Origin: Raphanus sativus
Lineage: Eukaryota > Streptophyta > Magnoliopsida > Brassicales > Brassicaceae
Direction of reading: 5' to 3'
Length of the DNA: 64,000 nt
NCBI RefSeq assembly: GCF_000801105.2
Contig: NC_079516.1
Location: 50,327,265 to 50,391,264, forward strand
Shown here in pieces: positions 11,969 through 25,499 of this stretch; the stretch's first letter is position 1; each line of letters starts with the position of its first letter. The position numbers and the translations under genes were made by a program. Below the pieces are notes generated by a model. The model did no database searches. It saw nothing but the letters and a program-made list of their open reading frames with translations, and was not told where the DNA came from.

Positions 11969-14900
11969 CTAGATTCGATCTCCGCGCTACGCGCGGATAA
12001 GTGTCGAAATTATTAATTTTAAAATCATAAGTTTTGGATTTTGTGTGGGATTAGAGTATTATATTTTCCACAATTAGTTGAAATCTGATAGTTATTAAGT
12101 ACTGTAACCAATTAAAAAAAGAGTAAAAAAGTTACGTATAGTAACGTAAATAATGTAAGAAAAAGTTTAATTTTTTTTTGACATCAAGAAAAAGTTTAAT
12201 TATTCTGAAAAATAAAGTCTTTGATGTAGTCCATAATAAAAATAGTCTGAAGATAAAATTAAGTTAGTTAACTTTATTTAAATAGGGTTTTAAATGTAAG
12301 GATGTGCTTACATGTTTATTTATTTCATATTATCACTTATTATTAATTATTCTCAGCATATGAATAATGTGTTCAAGTGTCCTAACATAGATTTCTCTTT
12401 AACGAAAATGATCTATAAATTAGATTATATCATTAGTTTTTTAATAGAAACTACTTCTTCCATTGATGCAGTTTTGTTTTTTAAGTAATCAACTTAAAAT
12501 TCTGTACATATACGTCTGTGCACAATTCTACAATAGCAAGTTTTGTTAGTGTGTATTTGTAAGAAAGCATCATAATACATATTCTTTATACAATGGTAGA
12601 TTGAATGTAATGGCAGTTAAACATGGTTCAAATTTTATCCTCTCCCAGATATCTCAATAAGTTTGCTAATTCACACTTCCCTTCCTAGAAACTTTTCTAT
12701 TGTTTGTTCTCAGAATACTATGTAGTCTCGAGCTTCCATCCAGGCCAAAATACTATGTAGTTCTCAGCTTCTATCCAGGCTGTTTCTGTGTAGGGAAAAA
12801 CTTTTGCCTCATAACAATATATACAAAAGTTTTTGTTTCTTTTAAATATTGATCTTCCAATACCCTTTTCTATGAGTGTGCTTGTCTGTTTGTACATGTT
12901 TCGGTTCATGAGTGGAGTATGATATTTGGAAGATAACAATGGAGGCCTTTGTTTATCCGCTATTAACCAGTTGCAATTAGTGTATATACAATGCAGTTAA
13001 CAATAGTAACCAAATTTCACTGAATGTAGGTTAGCATCGGCTCCGCTATGTTATGATCACATTCGAGACGTGGAAGCGGAACACTTAATGATTGTATTTC
13101 TAAGGTTCTGTGGTCGCAATCAGGTGGTGTCAGTTTTACTTTCTCTACATTTCCCTTTATTGAATGTACACGAGAAATCTATTGTGGGTTAATCTAGTGG
13201 AAATTCAAATTTATCTAAATATTGGTTTAGATGAAAATCAACGTAAATATACGAATATTTGTTTCCGTTTCTTATTGAGCTATTGATTCTTTTGCTTTAG
13301 AAAACAAAACTAAACCATCAAATGAATATTAGTATGTTGATATATTCCACATACTAAATTTCAATCTTAGCAAGTTATTATAATTTTAGTGTATGAAAAA
13401 GTTTAGTAAACTGAATCAGAGTTGTTAAGTAATTCTCATATACATGGTGGTGAACATTGTGCACTACCATAAATCTATGAAAGATAGTAATCCTTGTTGT
13501 AGAATGTTTCATTATTCAAAATATTTAAATTAAGTGTTTTTTTTTTGCGATTGGTTATAGTTTCAATTTTTAATGAACAAATTACTAATTCTTTTGGAAT
13601 GTAGACATTCGGGATCAATAACATGTTTTATTACATTAGAAAATATTATTATAATTTAAGAACTACACATAATATGGGTAGTTTATTTTTCACTTTATTG
13701 TCTCAAATATCTTCCACCACATGTGTCAGTCATACACAAATTTTCTTAGAATTTTTTTTATCGGCTATCCATTTTATCTTGAATATTATGTAGAGTGTTT
13801 TATTAAAATTATAAAATATTGTTAATCTATACATAAAATAAGAGGAAAATTTTTAATTAGAAGAGAAATTTAAGCACATAATTTATTCATCTTTGTTATG
13901 TTAATAATTCTATTTAACATTTTTAATTAGTATTAAATATAACTTTCGGTTTCAATCAATATATTTAACATTAATATAAATGTCGAAGCGGATAATTTTT
14001 TCAAAGATGATTAAATTAATTTAAATTTTCATCTAACATACGTTTCACTATTTAAAAACCAGTGAATTACTGATCTCTCATATGTGCAAGAGGAAGGGGT
14101 CAAAAGTTCTTAGTTCTCTATTTTCAGTGAAGGAAATTCTCAAAATCATATCAAATGATTTGTTCACCATACGGTTCATCATGATCTGCAGATTTGAGAC
14201 ATGATACCAAAACGTAAGCTTAAAAATACAAAACTTGTAGGAAAAAAATAACAGAATATAAATATTGAAGGCTTTGCAATTAAAGTTTTAGAATTTACAC
14301 GACGCCTTGTAATACTTTGATAAAAGCTGTGTGAAGAAGAAACTTTGAGTTTTTTTTTTTTTGATCAAATTTGTAAAAACTTTGAGTATCTTTTAGCTTA
14401 GCATTTACAGAGAGTTGCCAATATAGAAGATTACAGAAACCCTAAAGCACATAGCTCGTGTACTAACGACACGTCACAGTTCGAGATCCAAGAGCCCCAA
14501 ATCTATTATGCAGCTCGATTTGATTCTTCAGCTTTGCCGTACCTTGACTGACTGTCACCTCCTCTATTCTTACCGTTGAGCTGAGCAGAGAAAGAGGACA
14601 GAACACTTAGTTTGTCTTGACTCTTCAACTTGACTTGGGGTTTTGTGAACAAAGCCTCATTCTGATGTATGGGATACATCTTTCTTGAAAATCTCATGAC
14701 ACAGCTCAGTGAAAGATCGTGTGCAAGGAAACAGTTTCCGAAGCACCAAAACACCACAAAAGCAGATAGAAGACAAAATAGAAATATAGATTTCTTGAAA
14801 GGCCACACCAAGAAACGCTTCTCTCACCAACTCCCCATCACAATCATCGAATGAAAACTCGTACATAGAGCCTTATGTTCTTTGTATTCTGATTAACCAT

Positions 14901-16707
14901 GTCATCCTTCCGCATTGGTATGACTGGTGGGACATAAAGGATGCGGATAGCCTCGACCTCACCTTAAGATAAGAGCATTGCTAGTAAGAAAGTGTATGAA
15001 CAGTATATCATTAGTGGATCAACGTGGTGTTACTACTTTTTAATAGATAGAAATCATAACCTTCTTGTTTTACGGGTATAAACTATTTCAACAAATGGTT
15101 TCCCTCGACGCACCTCTGATGTGAAGAGGCATGATGCCAGTGGTCGAAATACCCAGGAAGTTTTTTGTAATGTTTTCACCTCTTTTGAGTTCCTGAACCA
15201 GAAACTGTCAGCACAATGTGTTTAGTTTTTTTTTTTGTTCTAGAAAGTATTCAAGGATTTTCGAAGATTCATATTTCAGTTAAATTTTACCTGAAGAAAT
15301 GAAAGTGTTTACTTACCTTTCTAGTCCATTCGAAACTTGTCACTAACAAAGAAATGAGGCGGAGCACCAGCTGATGAAGAAGTCAACACGATCATATCTG
15401 ATATTTACTCACCAGATTGCAAACGCAGAAATCCAAAGAGGCTTACATTGAGCAATGAGCGGCTTGCATCAGAAGGATTCCCAAGCAACCATCATGTCGA
15501 AAGTTTGACCCGAACGTTAATCAATAAGATGACATGTGACTCCGACATAGAGAGACTGCCCTGAAACAGCAGTAAGCTAGAAAGTTCTCATAACAATTTG
15601 TGGTCCAGCGACACTAAAGAACAAAAGACCACATCCCTCAAAAATCCTTAAACATCATATCTAACCTCTCATTGGAGAAATGAAAAAAACATTTACTGAC
15701 CCAATTGTGGTAAGCGTGTCGGGAAAGTAGAGGAGCGAGCAGAAGTTGAATCCCTTTTCTTCAATATGCCTATGAATGATCACTTAACAATTTTGAAAGT
15801 CCAGCAATCGTTCAAAAATCATATCATTTCTAAGAATACAAAGACGTGAATGAACTCAGTTGAAATAGACAACTGGATCAATTCGTCAATTCAAGATCAG
15901 AGGAATAAATAATTGGATCTTAGAGAAGGATAATGTTACTTACTGAACTGGATCCACAACTGGTTTACTCTCGCTTGCCCTCTCTTATCTCTCCTTTAAC
16001 CTTCCTTTGTTTCAATGTTCCGCTACGTTCCCTTATTAGAAACCAACCTGCTTCTCAAAGTGTTTCCCTTTCTCGCCTGAAACCGAGGAGCCGGGTGACA
16101 ACAGTCGCCTTACACCAACCAGCCTTCAACTTAAATTGAAGCTATTGAGACGACATAGTTGGAATTGAAGCTTTACAACATCTGGACTTTGAGATTTTGT
16201 AGCAGTGTAGGTCTACATCGTGGAGAAGAAACATATTTATACTCTAGAGCTTCAAGCCGTTACCTTTGATGATAATAACGATGTTTAATTGATAGAGAGT
16301 GGGATAGGTAGTGGGTTCAAAGTAAATGCTGAGATTAAAGGGATGTTACACAAAAATGGATGACGTTACAGGGGAGATGGCCGGAGTGTGAAGGAGGCGA
16401 AGAGTGACAGAGATTTTGTGGTCGTTTAGAGAAACCTCTAATAGAAGATGGGCCAAAGTATATTTTCCGGAATAGCCCAACAAACACCCAAATAGAAAGA
16501 AAGAAATTAGGAGAGAAAAAAGTCTGGGCTTCAGGGGCTTATCGAATATGGACGATGACGAAACACAAAAAAAACGTAGGCTTTGAAGCCCAAATGACGA
16601 TGGCGTCGCATCTGACGTGGCAAAACTCTGATTTCCTATTAGACGATTTTTTTTGTCGACGTGGACAGCTTCCCCTTTGATCTTATTCCCCTTTTAATAT
16701 AGTTAGA
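11969..16707 (-). mobile_element. Helitron, 4.7 kb, minus orientation
   Basis: Read on the minus strand, the element begins at 16707 with TCTAACTATATTAAAAGGGG, preceded by A. It ends at 11969 with CTAG followed by T. Eight bases before CTAG is a GC-rich hairpin (TCCGCGC-loop-GCGCGGA, 11981-11997). TC start, 3' hairpin, CTAG end and insertion between A and T are the defining Helitron signals. No Rep/helicase gene is readable, so the copy looks non-autonomous. The interior at 14.4-16.2 kb holds gene-like fragments with splice-like borders. A small direct repeat lies at about 12715-12780. Confidence 0.85.
14450..16220 (-). pseudogene. Gene-like cargo of the Helitron, possibly RPA1-like, decayed
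   Basis: The minus strand has short open pieces separated by stops and AT-rich gaps. These include LKAGWCKATVVTRLLGF (about 16140-16090), SVAGPQIVMRT and LTAVSGQSLYVGV (about 15620-15540), FLVQELKRGENITKNFLGIS (about 15200-15140) and a C-terminal-looking tail rich in Ser, Lys and Asn ending near 14506. The first piece resembles the start of the RPA70-like OB-fold genes that Brassicaceae Helitrons often carry. The rest I do not recognise. No continuous frame could be built, so this is a remnant or a poorly resolved gene. Confidence 0.35.
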
Positions 16708-19700
16708 TTCATGGCAGAATACAAAGCCGGTGGAATAACAGAAATATCCTTGAAAACATAAGTAGAAAAGAGAGGGGCGCAATATTTGTTTGAAAATGAT
16801 AATCACACAGCTTAGTCAATTATTATTGCTGTTCATGTAAGATGAGGACTGCCACTTCTTTGACAGCATGATGCTTGTCTTTAAAGAATCTTACCGTTAT
16901 TTCAGTGATATTTATAAATTGTAATGTATTATTCTTTGAACTTAAAATAAGAATTTGATATATTGTTTGACAAAGTCTTATATAAAAAGTTAAAAAATAA
17001 TGAGTTTATAAATATGAGAATATTTTCTATGTATTTTAGAGTTTTATATTTTATTTATTAACTTTATGCTTATTTATAATTAGTTTAAGGTTTTATTTAC
17101 TTTTAATAGATTTTCGTTGCTTATATTTATATTTTATTTAAATTCTAGTTTTAAAAAATAAATGTATTATTTAAGATATGAAACATATATTTTCAAATAT
17201 AAGAGGAATATTTAAAATATTTTTTTTTTGGTCAAGAATATTTAAAATATTAATTTACGATATACAGAATAATAATTAGAGAAAAGAAACAAAAAGATGG
17301 CTAATCCAAACAGTTAAAAAACAAGCATTTCAACGTATCATAGGCGTCTGTGACTCGGTGTGTAGGCGCGCAAGTGGAATAAAAGACAAGAACACGCGCA
17401 TTAGGACAACAACGAGGTGACTGGATGACGACGAGTTACACACACACAAGTGGTGAGCCGTCAATTTTAATCTTACAATTTGCTTCTTAAATCTTTACTT
17501 TAGGCAAGAAAATGTCATTAGTATACACGCAAATAAAAAAAAGGGATGACTCATTAGTATAATCGAATGGTCGTTGACTGATTCTGATTTTTGGTAGGCA
17601 ACCATATCTTGTTTACCGAGAAGAACTTAATTTATTAATGCAACACCTCAGCTCTGGGATAGTGTGAAACCCAAGTTCTCATGTTTTAAAATCATAAGTT
17701 AGCTTGACCCTTCTGGAATCTGTTTATCTATTTCCGGAAAGAAAACTAACCCAAAAAATGAGTTTCCTAGCCGCAAGTAGAAAACAAAGAGGGATTCATA
17801 CAAGAGAGAGTGGTCTTGATTCTTGAAGCATGAGATATCGCGAACGTGGATGGAATAAACCAGTCTCTTGGTTTACTAATTAGCTTACTTAAGTATATGA
17901 TCCCAAGAAAATTATGTAGCTAAGCGTCATGGAAGACTATTCAAAGAAAACATAGGAATACGAATGAAATTTTCTTTTGCTAAGATTATATTTTCGCTAA
18001 CTTAGCATGATGAGAAATTATTTGCTATGGTTGATTTGACGTTGAGTGACAACGTGCGTGATAATATTCGAAGATAAAATTTCTTTATCACAACGAACAG
18101 GATCACATGATGATGATGCAGATCTACTGTCTGTTCATTGGACTTATCTTCAGAAACAATAACTCAAGAGCATGTGCGCTTTTGATCACCCTTTGTTGAT
18201 TCTCCGCTTCCATCGACATACATCTCTATCATCCCCACATGGTTCATTGTTGGTTTTCTCTCTTAAGCACATCAATACAAAAGAGCGAAATATCATGATC
18301 ACATACATTTTGCACACAGAGATACGTTAATCATGATTCAATGTACAACTTGTTATCTCTTTTGTATACATTATCTGTTTGCAACTCGCTGTCAACATGA
18401 TGTTTGTTATAGATTTTGTCTTCTAATGATGATTTTTGTTAGTGACATGAATTGCCAATAACGACAGCGGTGTTATATGTGTCTATCTATGGTAGAAGGT
18501 GGGTAGATAAGATTAATTTGGAGAGACGGTTTGCTTACTCAAGTGAGTTAATCTAATGAAAGTGAATTTGTGTATGAATAAAGTTGGACGCATCAACCAT
18601 CTTCTTTGAAAAATAATGCCACCGGTGTATATGATTCATCCATGTGTTTTGGTTCTAGTTGTTTTGATATTCATTTTTCTTTTCATTTTATAGTTGTCTG
18701 ACCCATCCGTCGAGTCGCTGGACTCTTTAAGATTTCGTCCAGATTTACAAGATTTTTCGGAGCGTGGTGGTGTCAAATCACACCAAATGAGATGTTTATA
18801 TCGAGCCAGCATATGTACATTTGGCTCGACTGAAACTCAAAACCACTACCGACCGATATTGATCATGGTAATCATATCGTGTCACGGTTCCAAATTCTTC
18901 AATAAGACCCAGACTCTTACTATATGATCCAATCGAACTTGTGATCAATGTTTTTTTTTAAGATAAAACTTGTGATCTATATGTTTCAGGACGATAATTG
19001 TTTTTTTGTGTGTTTCTATTATTCTCAATATCTTACAATTAATCTCTTTGGTTCAGTTAGTTAATAAATTAGGGAGCCTAATAATTATCACTCAACTTAT
19101 TATCTGGTGCTTATTGCACTTGATTTCGTTTAGCTTAGTGTTTTCATGTTTGGTCTAATGATTAATCTGTCTCTTTACTCGTTAACAAAAACTATCAAGC
19201 TAGTTTAAATCCATTGTGCAGCCAACTAGTTTCCAGTTGTTCCAAACTTTACCGCGATACAATAACACCATTAACCAGTCTAATCAGATTTTCAAAGATT
19301 ATACAACTTTTAAGCGTCTTAAAATCTGGCAAACATGTCATAGCCTTAATTATTTCCAAATTAACAACTATCCAAGAAAATCTGAAAAACAACACAAAAC
19401 TGTAAAATATCATTATTAAAAAAACAAAGAACTATTTTATATACCAAATACCAATACTCCAATTATTACTTTTAAGAAATTTTATTTTAGAAGTTATGAG
19501 AAATAAAATATATGAAAATCATGAGAAATATAATATATGAAAATCAATAGAAATCAAGGATAATTTTTTAATGTGCACCAATCAATGACAAGTCATACAA
19601 AATATTTGACAAAAAATCAACAAGTATTTGATTATTTTTTCTTATTAAGAAAATCTAAACAATGAAAATTTTAAATTTCACACAAATTATATTTGATAAC

Positions 19701-20014
19701 CCCGCTCTTCCCCCTCACAAAAAGTAAAAAATTTAAAAGAAAAAAAAATTGTCAAAAAAAAACTTTTAAACCTCAAGAGATATATATATATTTAAATAGT
19801 TTTGTTTTGTTTATAAATTAAAATCTAACAACATAGGTAACTAAACTAAATATCTTTATATTTATATAGATGCAAATAATTTTTTTGAAAAAAGACTAAC
19901 TTCAAGTTCAAAACATTTTGTTTTGTAATAAGGATAAAACCCAAACCCTCTAGAGAGAAAAGCCCACACAGTGTTTTTCTCTTATCTCACTCTCCCCACC
20001 CCCCATCGGCGAAA
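16708..20014. other. Long intergenic region upstream of the SVR1-like gene
   Basis: AT-rich, with only short chance open frames. 16900-17280 and 19420-19930 are very A/T rich. No rRNA, tRNA or conserved protein is recognised. The last few hundred bases are presumably the SVR1 promoter. Confidence 0.4.
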
Positions 20015-22684
20015 ATGGCCTCCGTGGCATCGTCGCCGATATCCTTCGCCGCTTCCTTCCTCAGAACCAAACCCTTCTTCCCTCGCTTCCTCCCCATCCG
20101 CACCCTCCGCTGCGCTCTCTCCTCATCCTCCGATCCCATCGAATTCGACATCACATTCGCTCCTCCCAAACCCACGCCTTCCTCCCCTCGCGGCAGCAAC
20201 GGCGGCGCCTTCCAACAGCTCTTCATCCCTTGGATCGTCCGCGGCGAAGACGGCAAACTCAAAGTCCAATCCCAACCTCCCGCCCACTTAATCCACGCTC
20301 TCGCGGACGCCACCACGCAGAACCCTAAGAAGAAGGTCAAGAAGAAGAAACCACAAGCCGCCGCCCCTACCGCCGCCTCCTCCACGTCGGAGCCGAAGCT
20401 CTCCAAGGCGGCGAGGAGGTATTACAACGAGAATATCAAAGAGCCTCCTCAGCGTCTGAGCAAGGTTCTCGCTGCTGCCGGAGGTATTAAACATAACCAA
20501 AACCTATTAAATTGAATCATAACCGGTTTAGAGTTCGGTTATCAATGGTTTAAAGGTTAGTTACAACCGGGTTATTTAAATGCTCTGCTTGCTATATAAT
20601 AACTAACATTTACCGATTAAGATTTTGGTTATCAATGGTTTAAATGTTAGTTACAACCGGGTTATTTAAATGCTCTGCTATATATACTAACTAACATTTA
20701 CCGGTTAAGATTTTGGTTATCAGTGGTTTAAATGTTAGTTATCTAATTGCTTTGTGATATACTGTAATAACTAACATTTACCGGTTAAGAGTTTGGTTAT
20801 AATAAAAATTGATTCTTTGATTTTTTAAGTGGCGTCGAGAAGAACCTCTGAAGAGCTTATCTTTGATGGGAAGGTTACTGTTAATGGCTCTCTTTGCACG
20901 GCTCCACAGGTTAAAAAAAAAAAACAATCCTTTTTTTTTGTGATGTGGGGAAGATGATTAGTACTTTTTTGTTTATGTTGTAGACTCGTGTTGATCCAAC
21001 GAGAGACGTTATCTATGTTAATGGGAATCGTGTGCCCAAGAAGCTTCCTCCAAAGGTTTATTTTGCTCTCAACAAGCCTAAAGGGTTCGTCCTTTCATAA
21101 CATGTTCTCACTTGTAGCTTCTTGTTACTCTACTTGTAACTTATGTTTGTTGTTTGGAACGTACCATGGCAGATACATTTGTTCTTCTGGTGAGAAAGAG
21201 ACCAAGTCTGTTATTAGTTTGTTTGACGAGTTCATGGCCAGTTGGGTAATAAACAAAACTGCAATCTTCTCCTACTGTTATGTCTTTTTTTTCTTTCTCC
21301 TGAACGTTTAGTCTTTGTAATTTCAGGACAAGAGGAATCCAGGGACTCCCAAGCCTCGTCTTTTCACTGTTGGTCGTCTTGATGTCGCCACAACAGGGTT
21401 GATAATAGTTACAAATGATGGTGAGTTGTATTCACTTAGCAGTTAGCATCATCATGTGTTGTATTATCTTGGTTTCATACATTTTTGATTCAGTGAACTA
21501 CGTTTCTCTTCTTGCAGGAGACTTTGCACAGAAACTGTCACATCCTTCTTCTAGTTTGCCAAAAGAGTGAGCTCGACTCTCATTTTCCTTTTTACATACC
21601 ATTGCTACTCATGGTTAGCTGGTAATCATTAGTTTACTGAACATTTGGTTGGACAAGATAAAAGAGAAGGGGTATAGTTAATTTCAGATACTTTTTAGTG
21701 AAAATACAGTATAAACTATAGGTAGACACTCTTTGCGGAGTTATTTTATGAGCTTTAGAGGTGATAGTGGTCCCTTATCCAAATGTTGTGGTTTGACACT
21801 TTTGATCCACTTAAGGGTGTATTCACTCAAGCACTGATCATTGCCTTGGAAACATATGTTTCATCTCAGTAGTTCAAAGGTTTTGTGTGTTTACCCTTCT
21901 CAGATATATTACTACGGTTGCTGGTGATGTACACAAACGACACTTAATGACCATCAGCGAAGGGACAGTTGTGGAAGGAGTCCATTGTGTCCCAGACTCC
22001 GTGGAGCTGATGCCAAAGCAGCATGATATACCAAGAGCACGGCTACGTATTGTGGTATTCTGTCCAAACCTTTCTCAGAGTTTAACATTTGATCTGACAT
22101 CTCTGGACTTTATGAATCAAATACAAGGCATTATCTAACTTATTGATGTTGCTTTGCATATTTTTTTCAGCTGAATAAACTTCTTTTGTGTGGACCTATG
22201 CAGGTTCATGAAGGGAGGAACCATGAAGTCAGAGAATTAGTGAAAAATGCTGGGCTTGAGGTCAGTTTTGCTTTTTCACTCTTAATTATTGACTTTTATC
22301 TGTTTCAGGTGATAATATCTAAACCCCATACTAAATTGTTTTTTTGCCTTTACTTGCTCCAGGTTTACTCATTAAAGCGTGTTCGTATAGGTGGATTCAG
22401 ACTTCCTTCAGATCTTGGGTAATGTTTTGGTGCTAACATATAGCTGCTTATGTTTTCTTTTTTTATTAGTTTCTCATCCATTTGTTACTTGTTTGAGATA
22501 AAGATGTTAAACTTTTTGATAGGGATGGGTAGAGATATGTTATATATGCATCAGCTATTGTTCATTATATAGCTACAATTATCCAGTGTAGGATATGTGA
22601 TCATATGTTGGTTAATGCCACAGGCTAGGGAAGCATGTAGAACTGAAGCAGAGCGAGCTAAAGGCATTGGGTTGGAAGAGTTGA
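20015..22684 (+). CDS. SVR1: Chloroplast ribosomal large-subunit-type pseudouridine synthase, SVR1 type
   Basis: RsuA/RluB/E/F-family pseudouridine synthase, expected in chloroplasts for rRNA processing; SVR1 mutants suppress var2 leaf variegation. Ten exons: 20015-20483, 20830-20909, 20984-21084, 21173-21245, 21327-21420, 21518-21566, 21904-22054, 22204-22260, 22363-22418 and 22624-22684. They join to 396 residues. The first 45 residues are Ser/Arg rich without acids, like a transit peptide. An S4-like RNA-binding domain follows (RLSKVLAAAGVASRRTSEEL). The catalytic motif is GRLDVATTGLIIVTND, whose Asp is the nucleophile in this family. The C-terminal motif is VHEGRNHEVRELV, and the protein ends LGKHVELKQSELKALGWKS. 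The first intron contains palindromic tandem repeats. It resembles At2g39140. Confidence 0.92.
20519..20805. repeat. Tandem repeat in SVR1 intron 1
   Basis: Three to four copies of an 80-90 bp unit beginning ACCGGTTAAGATTTTGGTTA, at about 20523, 20612, 20699 and 20780. Each full unit holds inverted arms (AAATGTTAGTTA and TAACTAACATTT), so each can fold into a hairpin. Confidence 0.8.
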
Positions 22685-24552
22685 AGTTACAAGATGTACA
22701 TTTCTGCGTATCTTTTGGATTTTTTTCTCTTTTGTTTTTTAATATGATTAGGAGAAATATATTACGGCTCATAGTTTGATTTATGGTTATTAATTGTTAG
22801 TTTTCAAATTGAGAAAGAAATTAGAGATTGAAGATTTGTTGGGGTTGCATGTTTAGAAGACGTATAGTGTTCAAAATGAATCTCATATCTATATAGTTAA
22901 ACCGAAGAAAAACCGGTGACTGCAGACTTGCTTTTAGTTTTTTTTCTTGTTGCAGTTGAAAACAGTTGTTGTTGCATGTTATATTGCTGGATATGCTCCT
23001 CCAAGAGCTCCCGGAATTCTTGATGTCTGTTATCATCTCATCAGCAATACGTGAACCACACTCTTTCACTGATCTTCCGAGTCTTTAGGGATGCAGAACT
23101 GTTCTACGGGACTTACCCAAAACGTTGGTATTGGGGTCAAGTACATTTGGTGCTGCTGTATGTAGTGAAGCCCCACTCAGAGTTATTTGCAATGTACTTT
23201 ATCACCTCGGCTAAGCTCCCGTTTATCTCCGCGAAACTATCAACAGTAGAGAGGGAACTCATGCATTCTACCATTAAGATTTAAAACAAAAGCTCCGAAC
23301 ACAAACATTATAGGGTCTCTCTAAAATCAAAGAGTAACAAAGAACCTAGCACACACCGAGTCAAAACAATCGGAACCGAGTCTTATAGGCAATATAAAAG
23401 GGAAATCAATTTTCTTAAAAGGAAATTCAGCCACACATTACTCTTAATTGTTGTTTTAGATGATGTATCAAGCAGTAAGTGTTACCAGAACAAATCCAAA
23501 TCTCTCAAAGAGGAATGTTTGGTATACTTAAAAGGAAAACATTCACAAGCGATCTAAGAGAAGATGATGTTCACAAAACAGAGCCTTAAAAATAGCTATC
23601 AATGAGCACACGATACCTTACACTTTGAAGATGAGGAACCATCTGGTACCATTCTAGACAACTTATCCATCACTAAATTACAAAAAGGAAAGAGCCATTA
23701 AGTTAAAACACAAACGAATATTTAAATAGTCGTGTCGACCCAAAAAGTTGGCCATTACCTTATGGGCCAGGGCCCATAAAAGGGGTCAAGATTAAGTTAA
23801 AGCCTGAGCTAGTAGGGTCATTAAAACGAATCTCATTCCTACTTCCAACCATCCATTGCTACTCTTGTTTTTAATTTGAAAATGAATAATTTATATTCTG
23901 TTGGAAGTGATCTGACCATTAGATTTACCATTTCCTACGAGCTACAGTAATATATATTGGCTTAGATTATTCAATGCAGGTTATATACTGGTATCAGCAT
24001 AACAAACATCTTAGTTTAAAGTTTATATGAATATTTCCATCATTTATTAAAGCAACTCACGTATATATTTTCATAAGAATTTGTGTATGTTAACCGTATG
24101 GTTTCCTTTTCCGGTGCGAAATTACTAGCTCTACGTATGCAACATAGATCTTTAACTCTCACAAAGAGCAATTGCCCTTTGCCCTCATTGTCGCCGGTGG
24201 ACCGAACCACATGAGGAAGATTAGTGGGGTTTCGGTTTGGACACCTCTCATCTTTTCTTTTTTTAAAGAATATGTGAAACTTTTTAGTTACACAACAAGA
24301 TTTTTTAAAAATAATAAAAACATTTCAATAGTAAATCCTTTAGCAAAAAAAATAATAATAAAAACATATATGATTATGTTATGTTATTCTCTTGATCCAA
24401 ATTACCGGCTGCCCATGCATTATTTTTCTACCAATCAAATGATTCCGCCTTTAAAAAAAATCATGTCGGCATTGTAGCTATGAATTTATATGCTCGACTG
24501 TAAATCAACCTATTACCGTTTGAACTGAAAATGTTGTAAAAACAACTTAGGA
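22685..24552. other. Region downstream of SVR1, with unexplained coding-like fragments
   Basis: 22976-23284 has higher GC than its surroundings and short peptide-like stretches on the plus strand: YIAGYAPPRAPGILDVCYHL near 22980, then RDAELFYGTYPKRWYWGQ near 23080 in another frame. I do not recognise a family, and there is no continuous frame. The remainder to 24552 is AT-rich without visible genes. Confidence 0.3.
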
Positions 24553-24912
24553 TATGTATTCAGCCGAGAGTTTAAGGTGATTTGTATTAAAATGACAAAT
24601 CCACTGTTATTCAAACATGAATTTTAAAAACTTATTTAAAATCCATTGTTATTGAACTTGACATTTCATAAAATATTCTGAAATCTACTGTTATTGAAAA
24701 TATTTTAAGTTGTGGAATTTTAAAGTTTTGAAGTGATTTTAGGGTGTTTGGGTGAAGTTTCTTAGTTAAAAAAATTAAAACTCAAATTCCATTATTTTAG
24801 TTGATATTCTAGAGTAGTTTAACAAAAATCACCTAAATCTCTCTAACTTATTAAAATCATCTAAAACTCCATTAAAAATCAAATCACATCAAATGTTCAA
24901 TTGAATACGTCC
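24553..24912. mobile_element. MITE, family A copy 1
   Basis: About 360 bp with imperfect inverted ends. The left reads TGTATTCAGCC then AAGGTGATTTGTATT; the right, reverse-complemented, reads CGTATTCAATTGAAC then GATGTGATTTG. The body repeats AAATCCACTGTTATTGAA-like phrases. A second copy lies at 32357-32717. Confidence 0.6.
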
Positions 24913-25092
24913 CCTTAATTATCATACATTCAACAATTAACTGTAACTTCTTAAACCAAAAGATGGAACATGAGTTAAAAAAAAAATTAAATGAATTAAA
25001 ATAAGAGAAAAGTTCAAAATTTTAAACTAGTATTGATGGAAATATGATAAAAAGGAAGAAGGGAAAATCTCATAACTAAACGTGACATATTA

Positions 25093-25499
25093 AGAGAAGC
25101 GTATGGTAGCCTAGCGGTTCTAACGAAAAACTTCTCATACACGATTACCCGAGGTTGCCAGTTCGATATTCGGGGACAGTGGGGTGGTGCTGTGGTAGCT
25201 AAAAACTAGTACTCCGCAGATGGCCTAGGCCTAAGGTCCTAGAGGTTTCTTGGGTGCGTTCATACGGTTTCTGGCGAGGTGGTCTTTCGGAGCGAGTCTA
25301 GCCACTATAAAAAGATTAACCCATAAAATTTTAACCACTATATGGTAGTCCAGTGGTAAACGCCAAAGAGGAAGTGCCCTGGGTTCGATATGCGGTGGCC
25401 ACCGGATCTAGCGTTAAATACCAAGAATACGTATGTTGCCGTCGGTCTCTTGGGATTAGTCTAGGCGAAGTCTAGGACCCCACGGTTATCAAAAAAAAA
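25093..25499 (+). mobile_element. Dimeric tRNA-derived SINE
   Basis: Two tandem tRNA-like heads. The first, from about 25102, has a pol III A box TGGTAGCCTAGCGGT and a B-box-like AGTTCGATATTC. The second, from about 25341, has TGGTAGTCCAGTGGT and GGGTTCGATATGC. The unit ends in an A run (25491-25499). The whole is flanked by a 9-bp direct duplication GACATATTA (25084-25092 and 25500-25508), so the dimer appears to have moved as one piece. Confidence 0.8.

Noticed and set aside
18694..18927. 77-codon frame in the spacer before SVR1
   Set aside because: No homology recognised and no neighbouring exons; likely chance.
24172..24477. 101-codon frame starting MPFALIVAGGPNHMRK
   Set aside because: Ends in A/T-rich low-complexity residues; no domain, no splice support.
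25341..25400. Possible tRNA gene (A and B boxes)
   Set aside because: No tRNA cloverleaf can be drawn. The A-tail and flanking duplication show it is a SINE.
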